Source: Asterias amurensis (taxonomy: Eukaryota > Echinodermata > Asteroidea > Forcipulatida > Asteriidae). Taken from it: a stretch of 64,000 bases of DNA. Both the position numbers and the translations under genes were made by a program. The stretch spans positions 17,851,501-17,915,500 of the forward strand of contig NC_092650.1 in NCBI RefSeq assembly GCF_032118995.1, in the 5' to 3' direction. The notes under the pieces are model-generated. The model searched no databases and was not told where the DNA came from. It saw nothing but the letters and a program-made list of their open reading frames with translations. The first letter of the stretch is position 1; each line of letters opens with the position of its first letter. Shown here piece by piece: positions 1 to 11,546 of this stretch.

Positions 1-582
1 CTTCTCTGCATTATGGAGCGATATAAATATATATGGTTTTGTCTTTATGTTAAAAATAAACATGGAATTTTTTTTTACATGTTTTAAAAACGGAGAAATC
101 GCATCTTTGTAAAGAACCTTAGCTTGTGTGCATTTCTAACAGTATTAAACATGACATTAAGCATTATGAAGCATTTTTCACTGGCATAGCTTGCCCAGAC
201 CCTTGTGCTTACCCTACAAATTATGGAGAATGGAAACCAAAAGTGCTAACCAAAATAGGGTTACCATCCAAAATAATATGTCACAAGAACCATTACGTGA
301 CTGGTTTTGCTGCTACATTTGTAATTTTTGCTCAGCAGTTTTGTATACAGCTTAAGCAGCTCTGTAAAAATAAGACACTTATTTCCAATTCCACAACTTG
401 TTGCTTAACCCACTCACTACAAAAGAAATGTAATTATTCACCATCTAACCTTTTCATTAATTAAAACTGCAGACTTTCAAAGTTTTCTCTGATTGACATA
501 AGAATCACGGAGCCTCTCAAACGGAAATCCACTTTGTGACAAACACATTCCCCTTCTTAAAAAAAAACCCCAACCCAACACT
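1..582. other. Gene-free left edge
   Basis: AT-rich sequence with no ORF resembling a known protein and no convincing splice-bounded exon. The small open frame starting near 126 has no recognisable domain and is probably chance. Confidence 0.4.
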
Positions 583-955
583 TTAAAGCCATTATACACT
601 TTCGGTAAACAGTATTGTCCAAGTCCCACACTTCGTGTATCACAACTTATATATAAAATAACAATCCTGTGGAAATTTAGGCTCAATCGGACATCGGAGT
701 CGGGAGAAAATAACGGGAAAACCCACTCCTGTTTTCGCGCGTTTCGCCATGTCATGACATGTGTTTATAACAAATCCGTAATTCTCGTTAACGAGAATCT
801 ATATTGTTTATCGTTTTCTCAAAAAGTAAAGCATTTCATGGACTAATATTTCAAGAGAAGTCTTTCACCATTACCTTCTGTAAACCCTGTAAATTATTTG
901 TAAATCTGTGAACTTTTTTTTTTTTTTCTGTACCGAAAGGGTCCAATGGCTTTAA
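583..955 (+). mobile_element. M3 MITE, TTAA-flanked
   Basis: Starts at TTAA (583-586) followed by AGCCATTATACACTTTCGG and ends with CCGAAAGGGTCCAATGGCT plus TTAA (952-955). The termini are imperfect inverted repeats. The interior carries AACGAGAATC-type palindromes and the module CACCATTACCTTCTGTAAAC. It encodes no transposase. Five other copies lie in this window. Confidence 0.85.
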
Positions 956-1790
956 AATGGCCAAGTTCCATTTTGGAATCTGCAGTGTTAGCGTTAGTCA
1001 TTCAGACAGATGTACATGTTTGTTTCTTTTCCACATACTGCATTTCCAGGAGATTCAGTTGGATGTCCGGAACTCTAACTTTTCATTTTGCACAGACGGC
1101 CCTGGATCGTTTCTTAAGTAGCCGACTTCCGACTCGTGTCACTAGCAGGTGAGGGCATGTTGAGAGATCTTCTTGTTGGATCATATTAGGCCTAAAAAAA
1201 ATACACATGTTCAGCGTCTCCGTCTGCTTCCTTTTTAGAGGCCACCTCCTTTTTTTTCTTTTCTTGAAAAAATAAAATAAAAAGGATTCTTTTTTCTCGA
1301 TCTCAGATGAAAAGACACTTTATCTTCAAAAATGTGTTGGCAGCCATTAAAAAGAAAAGAAAAAATGCCCTCCTCGTTTCTTTTTTTCAAAAAGGCAGGA
1401 AGCTAAACATGTTTTGTATTTTATTTGGCCTTAGATGTAATGATTATGATCAGGAATTGAGGTTGCTCGGTGCGACCTTTCGCAAACCTTGAAAACATAG
1501 TTCCCTGATCCCCCAAGTCATCGATTACTGCTCGTTTCTAAAAGGGAAGCATCTGGTTAGGGAGACTGATTAAACTGTATTCTCGCAGGGTACCTGACCA
1601 ATAATGAAACACATTTATATGCACTAAGGGGGGTACAATTACGTAACACGGCTGGGTCCCGACTTCTGGAATATTTAGTAGGCTTGAAAACATTTTTGTG
1701 TAATATCTTAAATTCGAGGGTCTACTAGGGATTGTTGAAAAATACATGTAGTCTAATGTGTTGGGGATTTATGGTTGTGTGCCATAGCTG
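956..1790. other. Gene-free stretch
   Basis: Poly-T/poly-A rich sequence with no recognisable gene or repeat. Only short unremarkable open frames occur. Confidence 0.4.
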
Positions 1791-1900
1791 AGCGGTCTAG
1801 AGCTTCAAAATATAGGATTTGAACTGCCTCTAGGTACTGAGCAATCTTGGTGGTCCTAGTTGGTAAGACATCTGCTGCCTAACTTCGGATGAGTTCAATA
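1790..1900 (+). mobile_element. tRNA-SINE head fragment
   Basis: Contains GGTCCTAGTTGGTAAGACAT, matching the A-box half of the tRNA-derived SINE seen complete near 33.6 kb and 48.4 kb. The upstream block ending in TGCCTCTAG is shared with the 48.3 kb copy. The B box and tail are absent, so this is a truncated copy. Confidence 0.6.
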
Positions 1901-2002
1901 CATCCTACATATTTTGCCAATAGGGGACAATTCTGTGCAATTATTGAGTCTAACTTTGTATTTTTGTTTGATTTAATAAGGTGCCAGAAAAGAACTAATT
2001 TG

Positions 2003-2361
2003 TCAATGACCAGACTTGGTGTATCTCAATATCGGCCTATATGCATAAAATAACAAACCTGTGGAAATTTGAGCTCAAATGGTCGTCGAACTTGCGAGAT
2101 AATCATAAAAGAAAAAACACCCTTGTCACACGAAGTTGTTTGCTTTCAGATGCTTGATTTTGAGACCTCAAAATCTAATTCTGAGGTCTCAAAAATCAAT
2201 TTCGAGGAAAATTACTTCTTTCGCGAAAACTACGTCACTTCAGAGGGAGCTATTTCTCACGATATTTTATACTATCAACAGCTCTCCATTGCTTGTTACA
2301 AAGTAAGTTTTTATGCTAACAACGATTTTGGGTAATTACCAATAGTGTCCACCGACTTTAA
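2003..2361 (+). mobile_element. M1 MITE, degenerate left end
   Basis: Carries the M1 core (ACAAACCTGTGGAAATTTGAG, 'GAGACCTCAAAATCTAA') and the right terminus ending in CACCGACT plus TTAA at 2358-2361. The left terminus is eroded. It sits in the intron 31 bp downstream, in transcript sense, of the splice donor of the minus-strand exon at 2393-2689. Confidence 0.8.
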
Positions 2362-2392
2362 GAGACTTCAATGTACGTTTGTCGACACTTAC

Positions 2393-2689
2393 TTTGATAT
2401 TCTTGTTCTTCTTCAGGAGATCAGACACGTCGATCCGTGAAAATTTGGCCGGAAGAGGACAATTCTGTGCAACTATTGTGTCCAGGGTCGTCTGAATCTT
2501 ACTCTCATCCAATGGAATGGTCTTCAGGAGGATCTCGAGTTGCACATGGAGCTCTTTCACCGTCTCTAAAACCTTGTTATCGAGATTGGCATACTTGGAC
2601 TGGACCGCGGTGGCAGTTGGCTCCTCTTGTTCCAGCACCAACACGCTTGGCTGCTGCAGAGCTGCTGCAGTTACACTTGGTGTATCCAT
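2393..2689 (-). CDS. First coding exon of an unidentified host gene
   Basis: Ninety-nine codons run from an ATG at 2689 (A at -3, G at +4) to a strong splice donor, AAA followed by gtaagt, just below 2393. The frame is in phase 0. The peptide begins MDTPSVTAAALQQPS. A hydrophilic N-terminus is followed by a probable amphipathic helix around residues 31-60 (KVLETVKELHVQLEILLKTI) and ends LLKKNKNIK. Unspliced, the frame simply runs on into the MITE terminus and stops, which supports splicing at 2393. The following exons are not visible and probably lie beyond the left edge. I do not recognise the family. Calling it real rests on the clean start, the perfect donor and a composition unlike the surrounding repeats. 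Confidence 0.6.
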
Positions 2690-2803
2690 ACTAAGGCATA
2701 CTGAATAGCTGAAGAATTAAAAGAAACAATTATAAACTGGTGAAAATCAATATTTTGAGGTCGGCCTAATGCAAACTGTTTTTAAGATTGATTAAATTGT
2801 TTG

Positions 2804-3142
2804 TTAAAGACAGTGGACACTATTGGTACCTGTCAAAGATTAGTTTTCCCAGTTGGTGTATCTAAACATATGCATAAAAAACAAACCTGTGAAAATTTGA
2901 GCTCAATCAGTCGTCGAAGTTGTGAGATAATAATTCTAAACTTGAGGTCTCGAAATCAAATTCGTGGAAAATTACTTCTTTTGCGAAAACTACATTACTT
3001 CAGATGGAGCCGCTTCTCAAAATGTTTTATACTATCAACCTCTCCCCATTACTCCTAATCAAGTAAGGTTTTATGATAATAGTTATTTTGAGTAGTTATT
3101 TTATGATAATAGTTATTTTGAGTAATTTGTCCACTGCCTTTA
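2804..3142 (+). mobile_element. M1 MITE
   Basis: TTAA at 2804-2807 followed by AGACAGTGGACACTATTGG, and right end TGTCCACTGCCT plus TTAA at 3139-3142. Near the right end a 30-bp block (ATGATAATAGTTATTTTGAG) is duplicated in tandem. The element is non-coding. Confidence 0.85.
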
Positions 3143-3869
3143 AGCTTTCAGAACCATTGATCGATCGTTGCATCAAACATGTCAAAAGAGTTGCTTGCTG
3201 AAATGGCGTCCAGTCCACATTTCACATTACAATCCTACCAACTAGTTATTATTGGCAGCAATATTAATTGTCTAAACTGAACTATTTGTATGTTCCGTGA
3301 AAAAAAATGCTCTCTGAAATTGCAACCGGTGCACATTTCACATTTCAGTTCCATTTCCCCATAATAAGTGCCTTCATGCTCTATTATCTTAGGTCATGTC
3401 ACACAAGGCAATGTACATACATTACATGCACCAAGTTCCAGCCAAATCTCCAAAACAAAAAAAGGCAGTCAGAATTTTTACATAATTTCTTTGGAATAAA
3501 ACTTATCGACACTGTTGGTGGGGGGGGGGGGGGGGTGGGCTGTACTCCTGTGCAACCGGTATTCCGTTTTGTATGCACTGCAGTTGGCTGCCTCCAAGTT
3601 GCTTACATGTACATGTAGGTGTAGGCCTAAAATGGTAAGAGTTGCCTTGCTTGACAAAGGGTTGCAGGTTTCAATTGAATTCACAATAACAACGGGGAAA
3701 ACAAATTCCTGATTTTATTCTCATGCCGGTAATGAATGTGAAAGTATTTTAAGAACAAAAGCAAACCAATGATATGTTGATCCATGGGTAGAGCTACATG
3801 AAAGCCCTATAATGTAACATTTTGATTAATTTTGATTAAGGACGGATTGTACAAAAATGAGTACATTCT
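3143..3869. other. Gene-free stretch with a G run
   Basis: Holds a run of about 15 G residues near 3520 and no recognisable gene or repeat family. The small open frames on both strands across the G run are low-complexity shadows. Confidence 0.4.
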
Positions 3870-4153
3870 TTAAAGGCAGTGGACACCATTGGTAATTGTC
3901 AAAGACCAGTCTTCTCTGACTTGGTGTATCTCAACACATGCATGAAATAACAAACCTGTGAAAATTAGAGCTCAATTGGTCGTCGAACTTGCGAGATAGT
4001 AATGAAAAAAAAACACCCTTGTCACACAATGGTTGATTTCGAGACCTCAAGTTCTAAACTTGAGGTCTCCAAATCAAATTCGTGGAAAATAAGTTCTTTC
4101 TCGAAAACTATGTCACTTCAGAAGGAGCCGTTTCTCACAATGTTTTATATTAT

Positions 4154-4493
4154 ATAACTGACATACAGATCCTTGTCATTTGATTGGTGGAACTTACTTC
4201 ACGTGACATTCACTATTACTCCCATCCGCAGCGGCGATCAAAAAGACCTATTCGCCCTTTGGGGAAAAGCATTTCCCATTCAACAGTTAGGATCATCCTT
4301 GTTCCCAATGCTTTTGAGCAGTAAAGCGCCGCGCCGCTGCTAAAACAAAGGAACATCTGTGCAAAAGGTTGTGATCCGATTTGTGCATTGTTGCCGCGCT
4401 ATATTATTTTTGGTTGTCAGTAATTTGTGGGATTTTTCATAATGTTATACTTTTAAAATACATCAAATGACAAGGATCTATGTCAGTTATAAA
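4154..4493. mobile_element. N1 inverted-repeat element nested in M1
   Basis: Termini ATAACTGACATACAGATCC and GGATCTATGTCAGTTAT are inverted copies, extended by CTTGTCATTTGAT and its complement. The interior of about 270 bp is GC-richer and non-coding. A single copy is visible. Confidence 0.75.
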
Positions 4494-4494
4494 A

Positions 4495-4621
4495 ACAAAT
4501 AATGAGTGGCTTTAATTCGTGGAATGGAAGGAATATTATCGCTCGGAAAAATTTGGACCAGTCCAAATTTTACCTTGCGATACTATTCCTCTCATTCCAC
4601 TCCGAGCCACTCAATATTTGT
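4495..4621. mobile_element. N2 foldback element nested in M1
   Basis: The two halves are inverted copies: AATAATGAGTGGCTTTAATT at the left pairs with AGCCACTCAATATTT at the right, and GGAATATTATCGC pairs with GCGATACTATTCC. It is about 127 bp long with a short central spacer. Confidence 0.7.
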
Positions 4622-4744
4622 ATACTATGACCTCTCCCCATTACTCGTTACCAAGTGAAGTTTTGTGCTGATAATTATTTTGAGTAATTACCAATAGTGT
4701 CCACTGCCTTTAACATGTTTAAAAGTATAGTTTAAAACTTTGCA

Positions 4745-4900
4745 TGGTAAACAATGAGGTGAGGTTTTGCTGGTAGAACCATGTGTCTCTTTTGAGCTGT
4801 CAAAATTATTCTTCACTGGACCAAAACTTCTCAAAAGAAATGTACCGTTGTGCTATAGCAAACCTCACATTCTACAGGTAGAATGCATTTCAATACAAAC
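4745..4900 (+). mobile_element. M10 element, short copy
   Basis: GTGAGGTTTTGCTGGTAGAA near the left faces TAGCAAACCTCAC near the right, the same inverted pair that frames the M10 copies near 44.7 and 46.1 kb. The copy is degenerate and non-coding. Confidence 0.5.
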
Positions 4901-5560
4901 ACAGTACTTGTAACATGTAGTATGCACACACACATGACTTGTATTGTACAATGTACATTATTGATCTTGACTCACCTTGCCGAGTTGCCAGAGAGATTCA
5001 ACTGAGTTTTGAAGTATTTTTGTGTGAAACATGACCAATATACAAACACATCCATTGTCCATACAACAAATTCAGGAAATAATGAGCATTGTAATGTAAA
5101 ACCAAAAAAAAAGCAACCTATTTGACTCATTAATTCACTTTAAACACTTGAGTAACGATATTGGTGTTTCTGTCCCCTCCAGAACCTGCTCAAGCGTGGC
5201 TTATACAAACACCAACAGTTCAAAGTCAGACTGAGTGGTTATCAAAGCACTTGTGGATTGCAGGCCAAAGGTGATTGCAGTCATTGTTATTGACCGTTCC
5301 TCATCACAGTTTGTAAACAATCCCCAATGTATCCCATGTACATAATGTATGCAACAAAGCAGGAAGTGGATAATTGTACAAGGACATGAGCGCCAAAATT
5401 TATTCTCCGACAGCAAAGAATAATGCACCCCAATAAAGTAGGCCCTTAATGGTTGTTGCACAAAAAAGTTACATTTTAAAAATCACTTGAACATTTCATT
5501 CTGTTGTTTTTTCGAAATGTTTGGACACATGTAACTTTTTTCTTAAATGTTCTACATTCA
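4901..5560. other. Gene-free stretch
   Basis: AT-rich, with short CA-rich tracts near 4925. No gene, splice-bounded exon or recognised repeat was found. Confidence 0.4.
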
Positions 5561-5564
5561 TTAG

Positions 5565-6800
5565 TACCTCAGACAGTTTCGCTTTTCCTATTGGTGGAGA
5601 GCGCGTCACGTGGGTGTGTATAAACCTTTGTTTATGACCAGTAAAAAGTGTTGAAACATGGGCGTGACACGTGAGCTTGCATCTGTGCTTATAAGACAGT
5701 TTCTTCATTCCTATTGGTCGAGAGCAACGGCTGGAGCGATACGCGAGACGCGCACAGCATTCCCTTATAAGGAGTTGTTTACCCAAGGGCCTTACCATTT
5801 CATAGCTGGAGGGTGTTGTGTTGTGTTGAAAGAAATCGTTGACAAAATTTTAATTTTTGCATTTATTTTACTTTTTGACCAAAAAGTGTTAATGTTTTTT
5901 GACCGAAAAGGTATGTGAATGGGAATCAAAGTGTGTTGAATCGGTTTTCAACTAGTGGTTTAAACCCCCCCCGAGGCCTGCCCCCGATTTCACGAAGCGC
6001 TGCGACGCGTCGCAAGTGCAAGTTGCGACCGGTTACATGTCGTAAGTTGTGATTCGTATGAAATCGATTTCATCAAAGTTACGATGCGTTGGATACGTCG
6101 CAAGTTACTTGACAATGAGGAAGAACACGTCGTAAGTTACGACTACCCATAGGGTCGTCGTAAGAATGCTATGTTTCATTTGTTTACGCACAAAATGCAT
6201 GAAAGGACATAACAATTACCACACGTAACTTCCGTGAACCAATCGGGAAGACACTAGACAACAAATGGAAATTTACCCCCCCCCCAAAAAAAAAAGAAAA
6301 AAAAAAAAATCGGGTCAAAGAAAAGAAAACGAACACACGCATAACAACACACATAAACTAAAAACAACTAAACAAATAAATAATTATAAACCAACCAAAA
6401 AAACCCAAACCTAAACACTAGTCCGAAACAGTGTCTGCCATCTTGAATGAACTATAATACACGACTGTTTCATGACCAAGTTGTACACAACATTAAACAG
6501 CCGCAGAACTTTAGCAGTTCATCCTCGTCCAAAGGGTTGTTTTTATTAAGAATGAAAATAGTTTGTATACGACTCGTCGCGCTTACGACGTGTTTGGTGA
6601 AATGGATTGTGGAACTCGTCGCAGCCGCGACGTGTCTTAGGTCTGCGACGCATCGCAAACCCTACGATGCGTCGCGACTTGCGATGAGTTTCGTGAAATC
6701 GGGGGCTGGTTCTTTATAATTTATCTCGACTTTGTCTCTGTAAAATTATCAAGAACCAGGCCTCGTTGGGTTTAAACCACTAGTTGAAAACCTCTTCATC
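5565..6800. mobile_element. M7 long foldback element, copy 1
   Basis: The left arm starts at about 5565 (CTCAGACAGTTTCGC), passes AATCAAAGTGTGTTGAATCG and GGTTTTCAACTAGTGG, and reaches GAGGCCTG at 5983. The right arm resumes at 6709 with CTGGTTCTTTATAATTTATC, then AGGCCTCGTTGGGTTTAAAC and CCACTAGTTGAAAACC, and is cut short near 6800. M8 is inserted at the centre. A second copy lies at 24.8-26.9 kb, truncated on the opposite arm. Confidence 0.75.
5984..6708. mobile_element. M8 inverted-repeat element nested in M7
   Basis: Termini CCCCCGATTTCACGAA and TTTCGTGAAATCGGGGG are inverted. Subterminal GCGACGCGTCGCAAGTG-type palindromes recur in both arms (for example CGACGCATCGCAAACC at the right). 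It is non-coding, about 725 bp, and rich in CpG compared with its surroundings. Confidence 0.8.
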
Positions 6801-6820
6801 ACACATTGATTCCCTTATTT

Positions 6821-7480
6821 AACAACTCGGCAATCCCTCAATACACATCCTGAAGGCTGACAAGGGTAATGCCACTGTTGTAATGGACCGCACTGAATAT
6901 GATCAAAAGGTTCAAAGTATCCTTGACACAGATACCTATGTCCGCCTAAAGAAGAACCCGATCCCATCAGTTGAAAGGAAGCTCGCTGCCAAGCTCCTCT
7001 CCCTTAACCGTAGCACTGCCATACCCACTCCATTGTACAGACATCTCAGGCCTTCGGCCTCAAAGTGCCCGAGATTCTTTGGTCAGCCAAAGATTCACAA
7101 ACCAGATAAACCGCTCCGCCCTATTGTCTCCTCTCGAGGTTCCCCTACCTACAACCTCGCCCAACACTTGACCAAGCTTTTACACCCACTTGTGGGCAAA
7201 ACACCTCACCATGTACCCAATTCAGCAGGGTTTATCGATATTATCAAGGGAATTGAATTACAGTCATCTGATATATTAGTGAGTTTTGATGTCAAATCTC
7301 TTTTCACTAACGTACCCACAGATGAAGCTTGCCAAATAACCAAAGCAAGATGAAACTCTAACCGATCGAACCAGCCTAACGCCAGACCAGATTCATGATC
7401 TATTAATGACATGCGTGAAGTCCACATACTTCCAATGGAGAGATGGATAGTACAGACAGGCTTTAGGAACTCCCATGGGG
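6821..7480 (+). mobile_element. Penelope-like retroelement fossil (reverse transcriptase)
   Basis: The translation carries typical Penelope reverse-transcriptase blocks: ILKADKGNATVVMDR, CPRFFGQPKIHKPDKPLRPI, NLAQHLTKLLHPLVG and SDILVSFDVKSLFTNVP, followed downstream by DRTSLTPDQIHDLL. Only a central part of the protein is present. Both ends, the GIY-YIG endonuclease and the later catalytic blocks are absent from the readable region, so this is a broken relic. It abuts the right arm of M7. Confidence 0.85.
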
Positions 7481-7492
7481 TCTCCTATTGTA

Positions 7493-7580
7493 GATACACA
7501 AGTAGATACACACATGGTGTTACCGCAAACCAAATATACATTGATACCTCACCATGCAATGCCTCAAATCCTATAATGCT
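7493..7580 (+). repeat. Dispersed 80-bp repeat, M10-like end
   Basis: AGATACACACATGGTGTTAC followed by CCTCACCATGCAATGCCTC is nearly identical to 28826-28905 and resembles the right end of M10. Both occurrences adjoin Penelope-like sequence. Confidence 0.6.
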
Positions 7581-7852
7581 TTACTTGTTGAGAAAACATT
7601 AAAACAATATCAATTCTCGAGATAGCGAGAATTACGGATTTATTTTAAACACATGTCATGACACGGCGAAACGTGGGAAAACAAGGGCGGGTTTTCCCGT
7701 TATTTTCTCCCGACTCCAATGACCGACTGAGCCTAAATTTTCACAGGTTGTTATTTAATAATACATAAGTTGTTATTTAATAACACATAATACATGTGGT
7801 ACACAAAGTGTTGGACAATACTGTTTACCGAAAGTGTCCAATGGCTTTTAGG
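7579..7852 (-). mobile_element. M3 MITE, truncated
   Basis: Reverse orientation. It includes GAGAAAACATTAAAACAAT, CGAGAATTACGG, the GGGTTTTCCCGTTATTTTCT block and the terminus CCGAAAGTGTCCAATGGCT. The other terminus is missing. Confidence 0.75.
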
Positions 7853-8596
7853 CTTTATCGCATTTTACATTATTTCATAAAACTGCACGTGGTTATCACA
7901 TCTTATCGCCTTATTTCTGCCCTTTAAAATGATATTCTCTTCAACAACCACCATCATGGATTCATGATTTTAGAATCAGAAGAATCTGAAAATGAGCAGA
8001 TAAACTGTTTGAAACGTCAAGGTTGGTTGTACCCGCAAGTTTACTATATATTTTTATAACACACCTCTTGCTTGTTCTGTATTCTGGTTGGCTGAAACAC
8101 TGTCTTGTGGGATGAACTAATAGTCTATCGCGCGCAGGTGTTTTGCGGGAACTAGTTCCTGAGCGGGCACTAGTCTTTGAAAAAAGTGCCTGGTTACAGC
8201 GCCCTCTCTTGACCTTAACCATGAATAGCAACTAAAAAACTTCCATTCTTTTCCAGATTTCTGTTAAAACACATATTGACTGGCATAATTCGGTAACTAG
8301 TGTACTTCTATTCCCCCTCCGAACTGTGAATGACCGGACGGCCTTCGACCTCGCGAAATAGGTCCCTCTTCTGGTTACTCGAAGTCCCTCGGGGGGAATA
8401 GACTTATCACTACTTACCTCATTGCCAGTCAATATGTTTGTAATAGTTTCTAGACGCAGACTGTTGGTTACCTTGTAGACTTGTGCATCAACGCCTGGCA
8501 GGCGACCGAATATTTCGGTGGTACAGTCACAATACAAATGCAGCACCATATGTGCATGCATGTTTGTTATTAAATCTAGCAAGTATCAAGATTTTT

Positions 8597-8841
8597 CAAA
8601 ACCTTTTTACCAGTTTGAAAATAATCTCTTTTTGGAATTTTACCACCGTACCCCTTATTTTTTGTGAAAGGCCAATATTTGATATTCAGTTTCGTCCAAT
8701 GTACTAGTGATGGAATTGTCAAAACCTTTTTACCAGTTTGAAAATAATCTCCTTTTGGAATTTTACCACCGTACCCCTTTTTTGTGTGAAAGGCCAATAT
8801 TTGTTCATTCAGTTTCGTCCAATGTACAAGCGATGGAATTT
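8597..8841. repeat. Two-copy 123-bp tandem duplication
   Basis: The block beginning CAAAACCTTTTTACCAG at 8597 repeats from 8720 with few differences, including TTTTACCACCGTACCCC and AAAGGCCAATATTTG. No coding sense is evident. Confidence 0.85.
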
Positions 8842-8954
8842 TGACGCGCTCCGCACTGTTGTAGACCAGTAATTTTTTAACCCTGATTATGAATGGATGT
8901 CATCCACTGCATTATCACTGCCTCAAATTTGGGGTGAAGCAGGGAATTCTGTGC

Positions 8955-9113
8955 TTACGCCAAGCCTATTTCACGGGTTAGCGGCGAATTTTGGCTTCTG
9001 CGTGGCGTACTCCCCGTTACTAGGCATTTTAGGCTAGCGCAGAAATTCGGCACTTGCACGTAAGCGCAGAATTCGGCGGTAAGCAGAGCCATGAAATTGG
9101 GCCCAGGACTTGT
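8955..9113. mobile_element. M16 short element, degenerate
   Basis: TTCTGTGCTTACGCC near the left and GTAAGCGCAGAATTC near the right are inverted. The right end TCATGAAATTGGGCCC resembles the start of M17 at 62.6 kb. A further remnant is near 27040-27090. Confidence 0.5.
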
Positions 9114-9355
9114 AGCTCAGAATCTTTACTTTACCAGGAATTTATTTACAATTGACCAGAATCAAAATGAGAGAACATTTTTTACAACAAAAACTAAAAT
9201 AAGGTTTATATATTGGCGAACTGTTTTATAGGCGACAGCCTACTCAGCAGGATTGAAAGATACATGTACTTTGTGAGACTCAAATTCAACATTTTGAACA
9301 TAAACTCAAGACAGACCTTCAGACAATGGCCATTGGACCATGGAGCAATAAACAT

Positions 9356-9719
9356 GATTGGACCCTTTCGGTACAGAAAAAAAAAAAAAAAAGTTCACAG
9401 ATTTACAAATAATTTACAGGGTTTACAGAAGGTAATGGTGAAAGACTTCTCTTGAAATATTAGTCCATGAAATGCTTTACTTTTTGAGAAAACGGTAAAA
9501 CAATATAAATTCTCGTTAGCGAGAATTACGGATTTGTTATAAACACATGTCATGACACGGCGAAACGCGCGAAAACAGGAGTGGGTTTTCCCGTTATTTT
9601 CTCCCGACTCCGATGTCCAATTGAGCCTAAATTTCCACAGGATTGTTATTTTATATATGATAAGTTGTGATACACGAAGTGTGGGTGGGACTTGGACAAT
9701 ACTGTTTACCGAAAGTGTA
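9356..9719 (-). mobile_element. M3 MITE
   Basis: Reverse orientation, from TTGGACCCTTTCGGTACAG to GTTTACCGAAAGTG. It contains the full set of M3 internal modules. The far terminus beyond 9719 is replaced by unrelated sequence. Confidence 0.8.
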
Positions 9720-10069
9720 TCGTAGGAGGTCCTGTTTTCGAGGTGTCCCTAATATCGTGGCAAATCTTTTACCTCTCTGTGCGCGATGTAAACAGTCCCT
9801 AGATAAAAATTGTGTGGTTTTATTTGCCAAGCAAAGAGTTTCCTCTTCTTTGACCAAAACTTAGAAACACGTAAGGCTCCACTGGTCATTTGCACTTGTA
9901 AATGCAAAAAAGTTGGTATTTTAGGCATTTCTACAAGGTACAAAAATATGTCATAATGTTGAGGCCATAAAAAAATATTTGCCCACCGAAAAAGTTTCAT
10001 CAAACACTATTTCAATTCACAATTCATGATGATCAAAATCATGTGACTGAATGTTTTGCTGAGCATTCT
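9720..10069. other. Gene-free stretch
   Basis: No gene or recognisable repeat. A short frame on the plus strand from the M3 end is not protein-like. Confidence 0.4.
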
Positions 10070-10700
10070 TAAAGAAAAATACAGAGGCTTAAAGAAGCCA
10101 TGTGCCTTATATCATTTTCTAATATTTTTTGAGATTTTTATTTTGTAACCCTCAAATCAATACTATTATTTATATTAAAATTTAAACATCAGCTTGTTGA
10201 TTCAATTATCACTGTTTATTAATACGCTTTATTATAAATATTAAAAAAAAAAAGTAGAAAAAAAATTAAATAGAAATCAGATTTTGAAGCCAGTAATTAT
10301 TCACACTTTTTATTTTTGTTTTATTTTTAATTTTTTTTTGCAAGTTACTATGGTAATTTTAAAAATTTAATAAAAAAATATTTTGAATAAAATGAAGGCA
10401 ACTGCTGGCTATACAGTCATACACAGAGTCTCAAAGAACACTTGTAGTCACTGCAGATGTTTCTTCCATACGGCTTCACCGGGAAACCATACTTTCTTGT
10501 TTGCCGTGAAAATAGGAAAAACTCAGAACAAACGGGGCCAGTTGAAGTCATCCAAGATCGGTGTGTGGTGTGAACATTTCAATGTCCATCAAGTTTTAAT
10601 ATATGTTTGCATACTTCGTATTAACAAATGAAGATAATTAGGGCATCGGTTGATATATTGCATCATTATTTTTTTCCCAATTCAAAGAAAAAGGCATATA
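10070..10700 (+). repeat. R1 dispersed repeat, copy 1
   Basis: About 630 bp, starting AATACAGAGGCTTAAAGAAG and ending CCAATTCAAAGAAAAAGGC, closely matching 41936-42575. The first part is very AT-rich. The later part (GTCTCAAAGAACACTTGTAG onward) is more complex but has no convincing protein. No terminal inverted repeat is evident, so its class is unknown. Confidence 0.75.
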
Positions 10701-10706
10701 ATGGCT

Positions 10707-11080
10707 TTAAAGCCATTATACACTTTCGGTAAACAGTATTGTCCAAGTCCCACACTTCGTGTATCACAACTTATATATAAAATAACAATCCTGTGGAAAT
10801 TTAGGCTCAATCGGACATCGGAGTCGGGAGAAAATAACGGGAAAACCCACTCCTGTTTTCGCGCGTTTCGCCGTGTCATGACATGTGTTTATAACAACTC
10901 CGTAATTCTCGTTAACGAGAATTTATATTGTTTTACCATTTTCTCAAAAAGTAAAGCATTTCATGGACTAATATTTCAAGAGAAGTCTTTCACCATTACC
11001 TTCTGTAAACCCTGTAAATTATTTGTAAATCTGTGAATTTTATTTTTTTTTTCTGTACCGAAAGGGTCCAATGGCTTTAA
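10707..11080 (+). mobile_element. M3 MITE, intact ends
   Basis: TTAA at 10707-10710 and 11077-11080. It is nearly identical to the copy at 583-955 and starts immediately after R1. Confidence 0.9.
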
Positions 11081-11546
11081 AAGTAAATTATTAAGTAATA
11101 AACAGTAACAATTGGTGTACCTTACTACCATTATTATCTTTACAAGTAAAACAAGGGCAATTTCAAAGTAAACAGCTAAAAAAAATTAAACAAATCTTAC
11201 TCTTTTACAGGCTGCAAGCAGGTGACGTTCACAAACACCTGGAACTGCAATTTGGTTTCTTTAGAAGGAAATGGGACGACACCAGTTATGGTTTTACCTA
11301 GACTTGTCGCAATCAACGTGGTATAGCAGCAATCAAACTAGGTATGGGTACCTGACTAATGTTTATTTTTAGAACGGGGAATTCCAAATTAATAAATTGT
11401 GTGCAATATTTTGCAACACGCACACTTATGGTAGCCCTGAAGGGACATCGCACATCGCAAATTTATCTTTGTAATTATTTTTGTGATGTCGCGAATATCT
11501 TTGCAAAAAAATAACTATTTTCAGGGGGAACAAAATAATGCAACAG
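11081..11546. other. Gene-free stretch
   Basis: No gene or repeat family recognised. Short runs of T and A only. Confidence 0.4.

Larger units (their letters stand above)
3870..4713 (+). mobile_element. M1 MITE carrying two nested inserts
   Basis: Left TTAA at 3870-3873, right TTAA at 4710-4713. M1 sequence is interrupted after about 4150 and resumes at about 4622 with the conserved ACCTCTCCCCATTACTCG block. The gap is filled by two shorter inverted-repeat elements placed end to end (4154-4493 and 4495-4621), so M1 is the oldest layer. Confidence 0.85.

Noticed and set aside
10650-11036. 128-codon plus-strand frame
   Set aside because: It lies within an M3 MITE. The same frame recurs in other M3 copies because of shared sequence, not coding.
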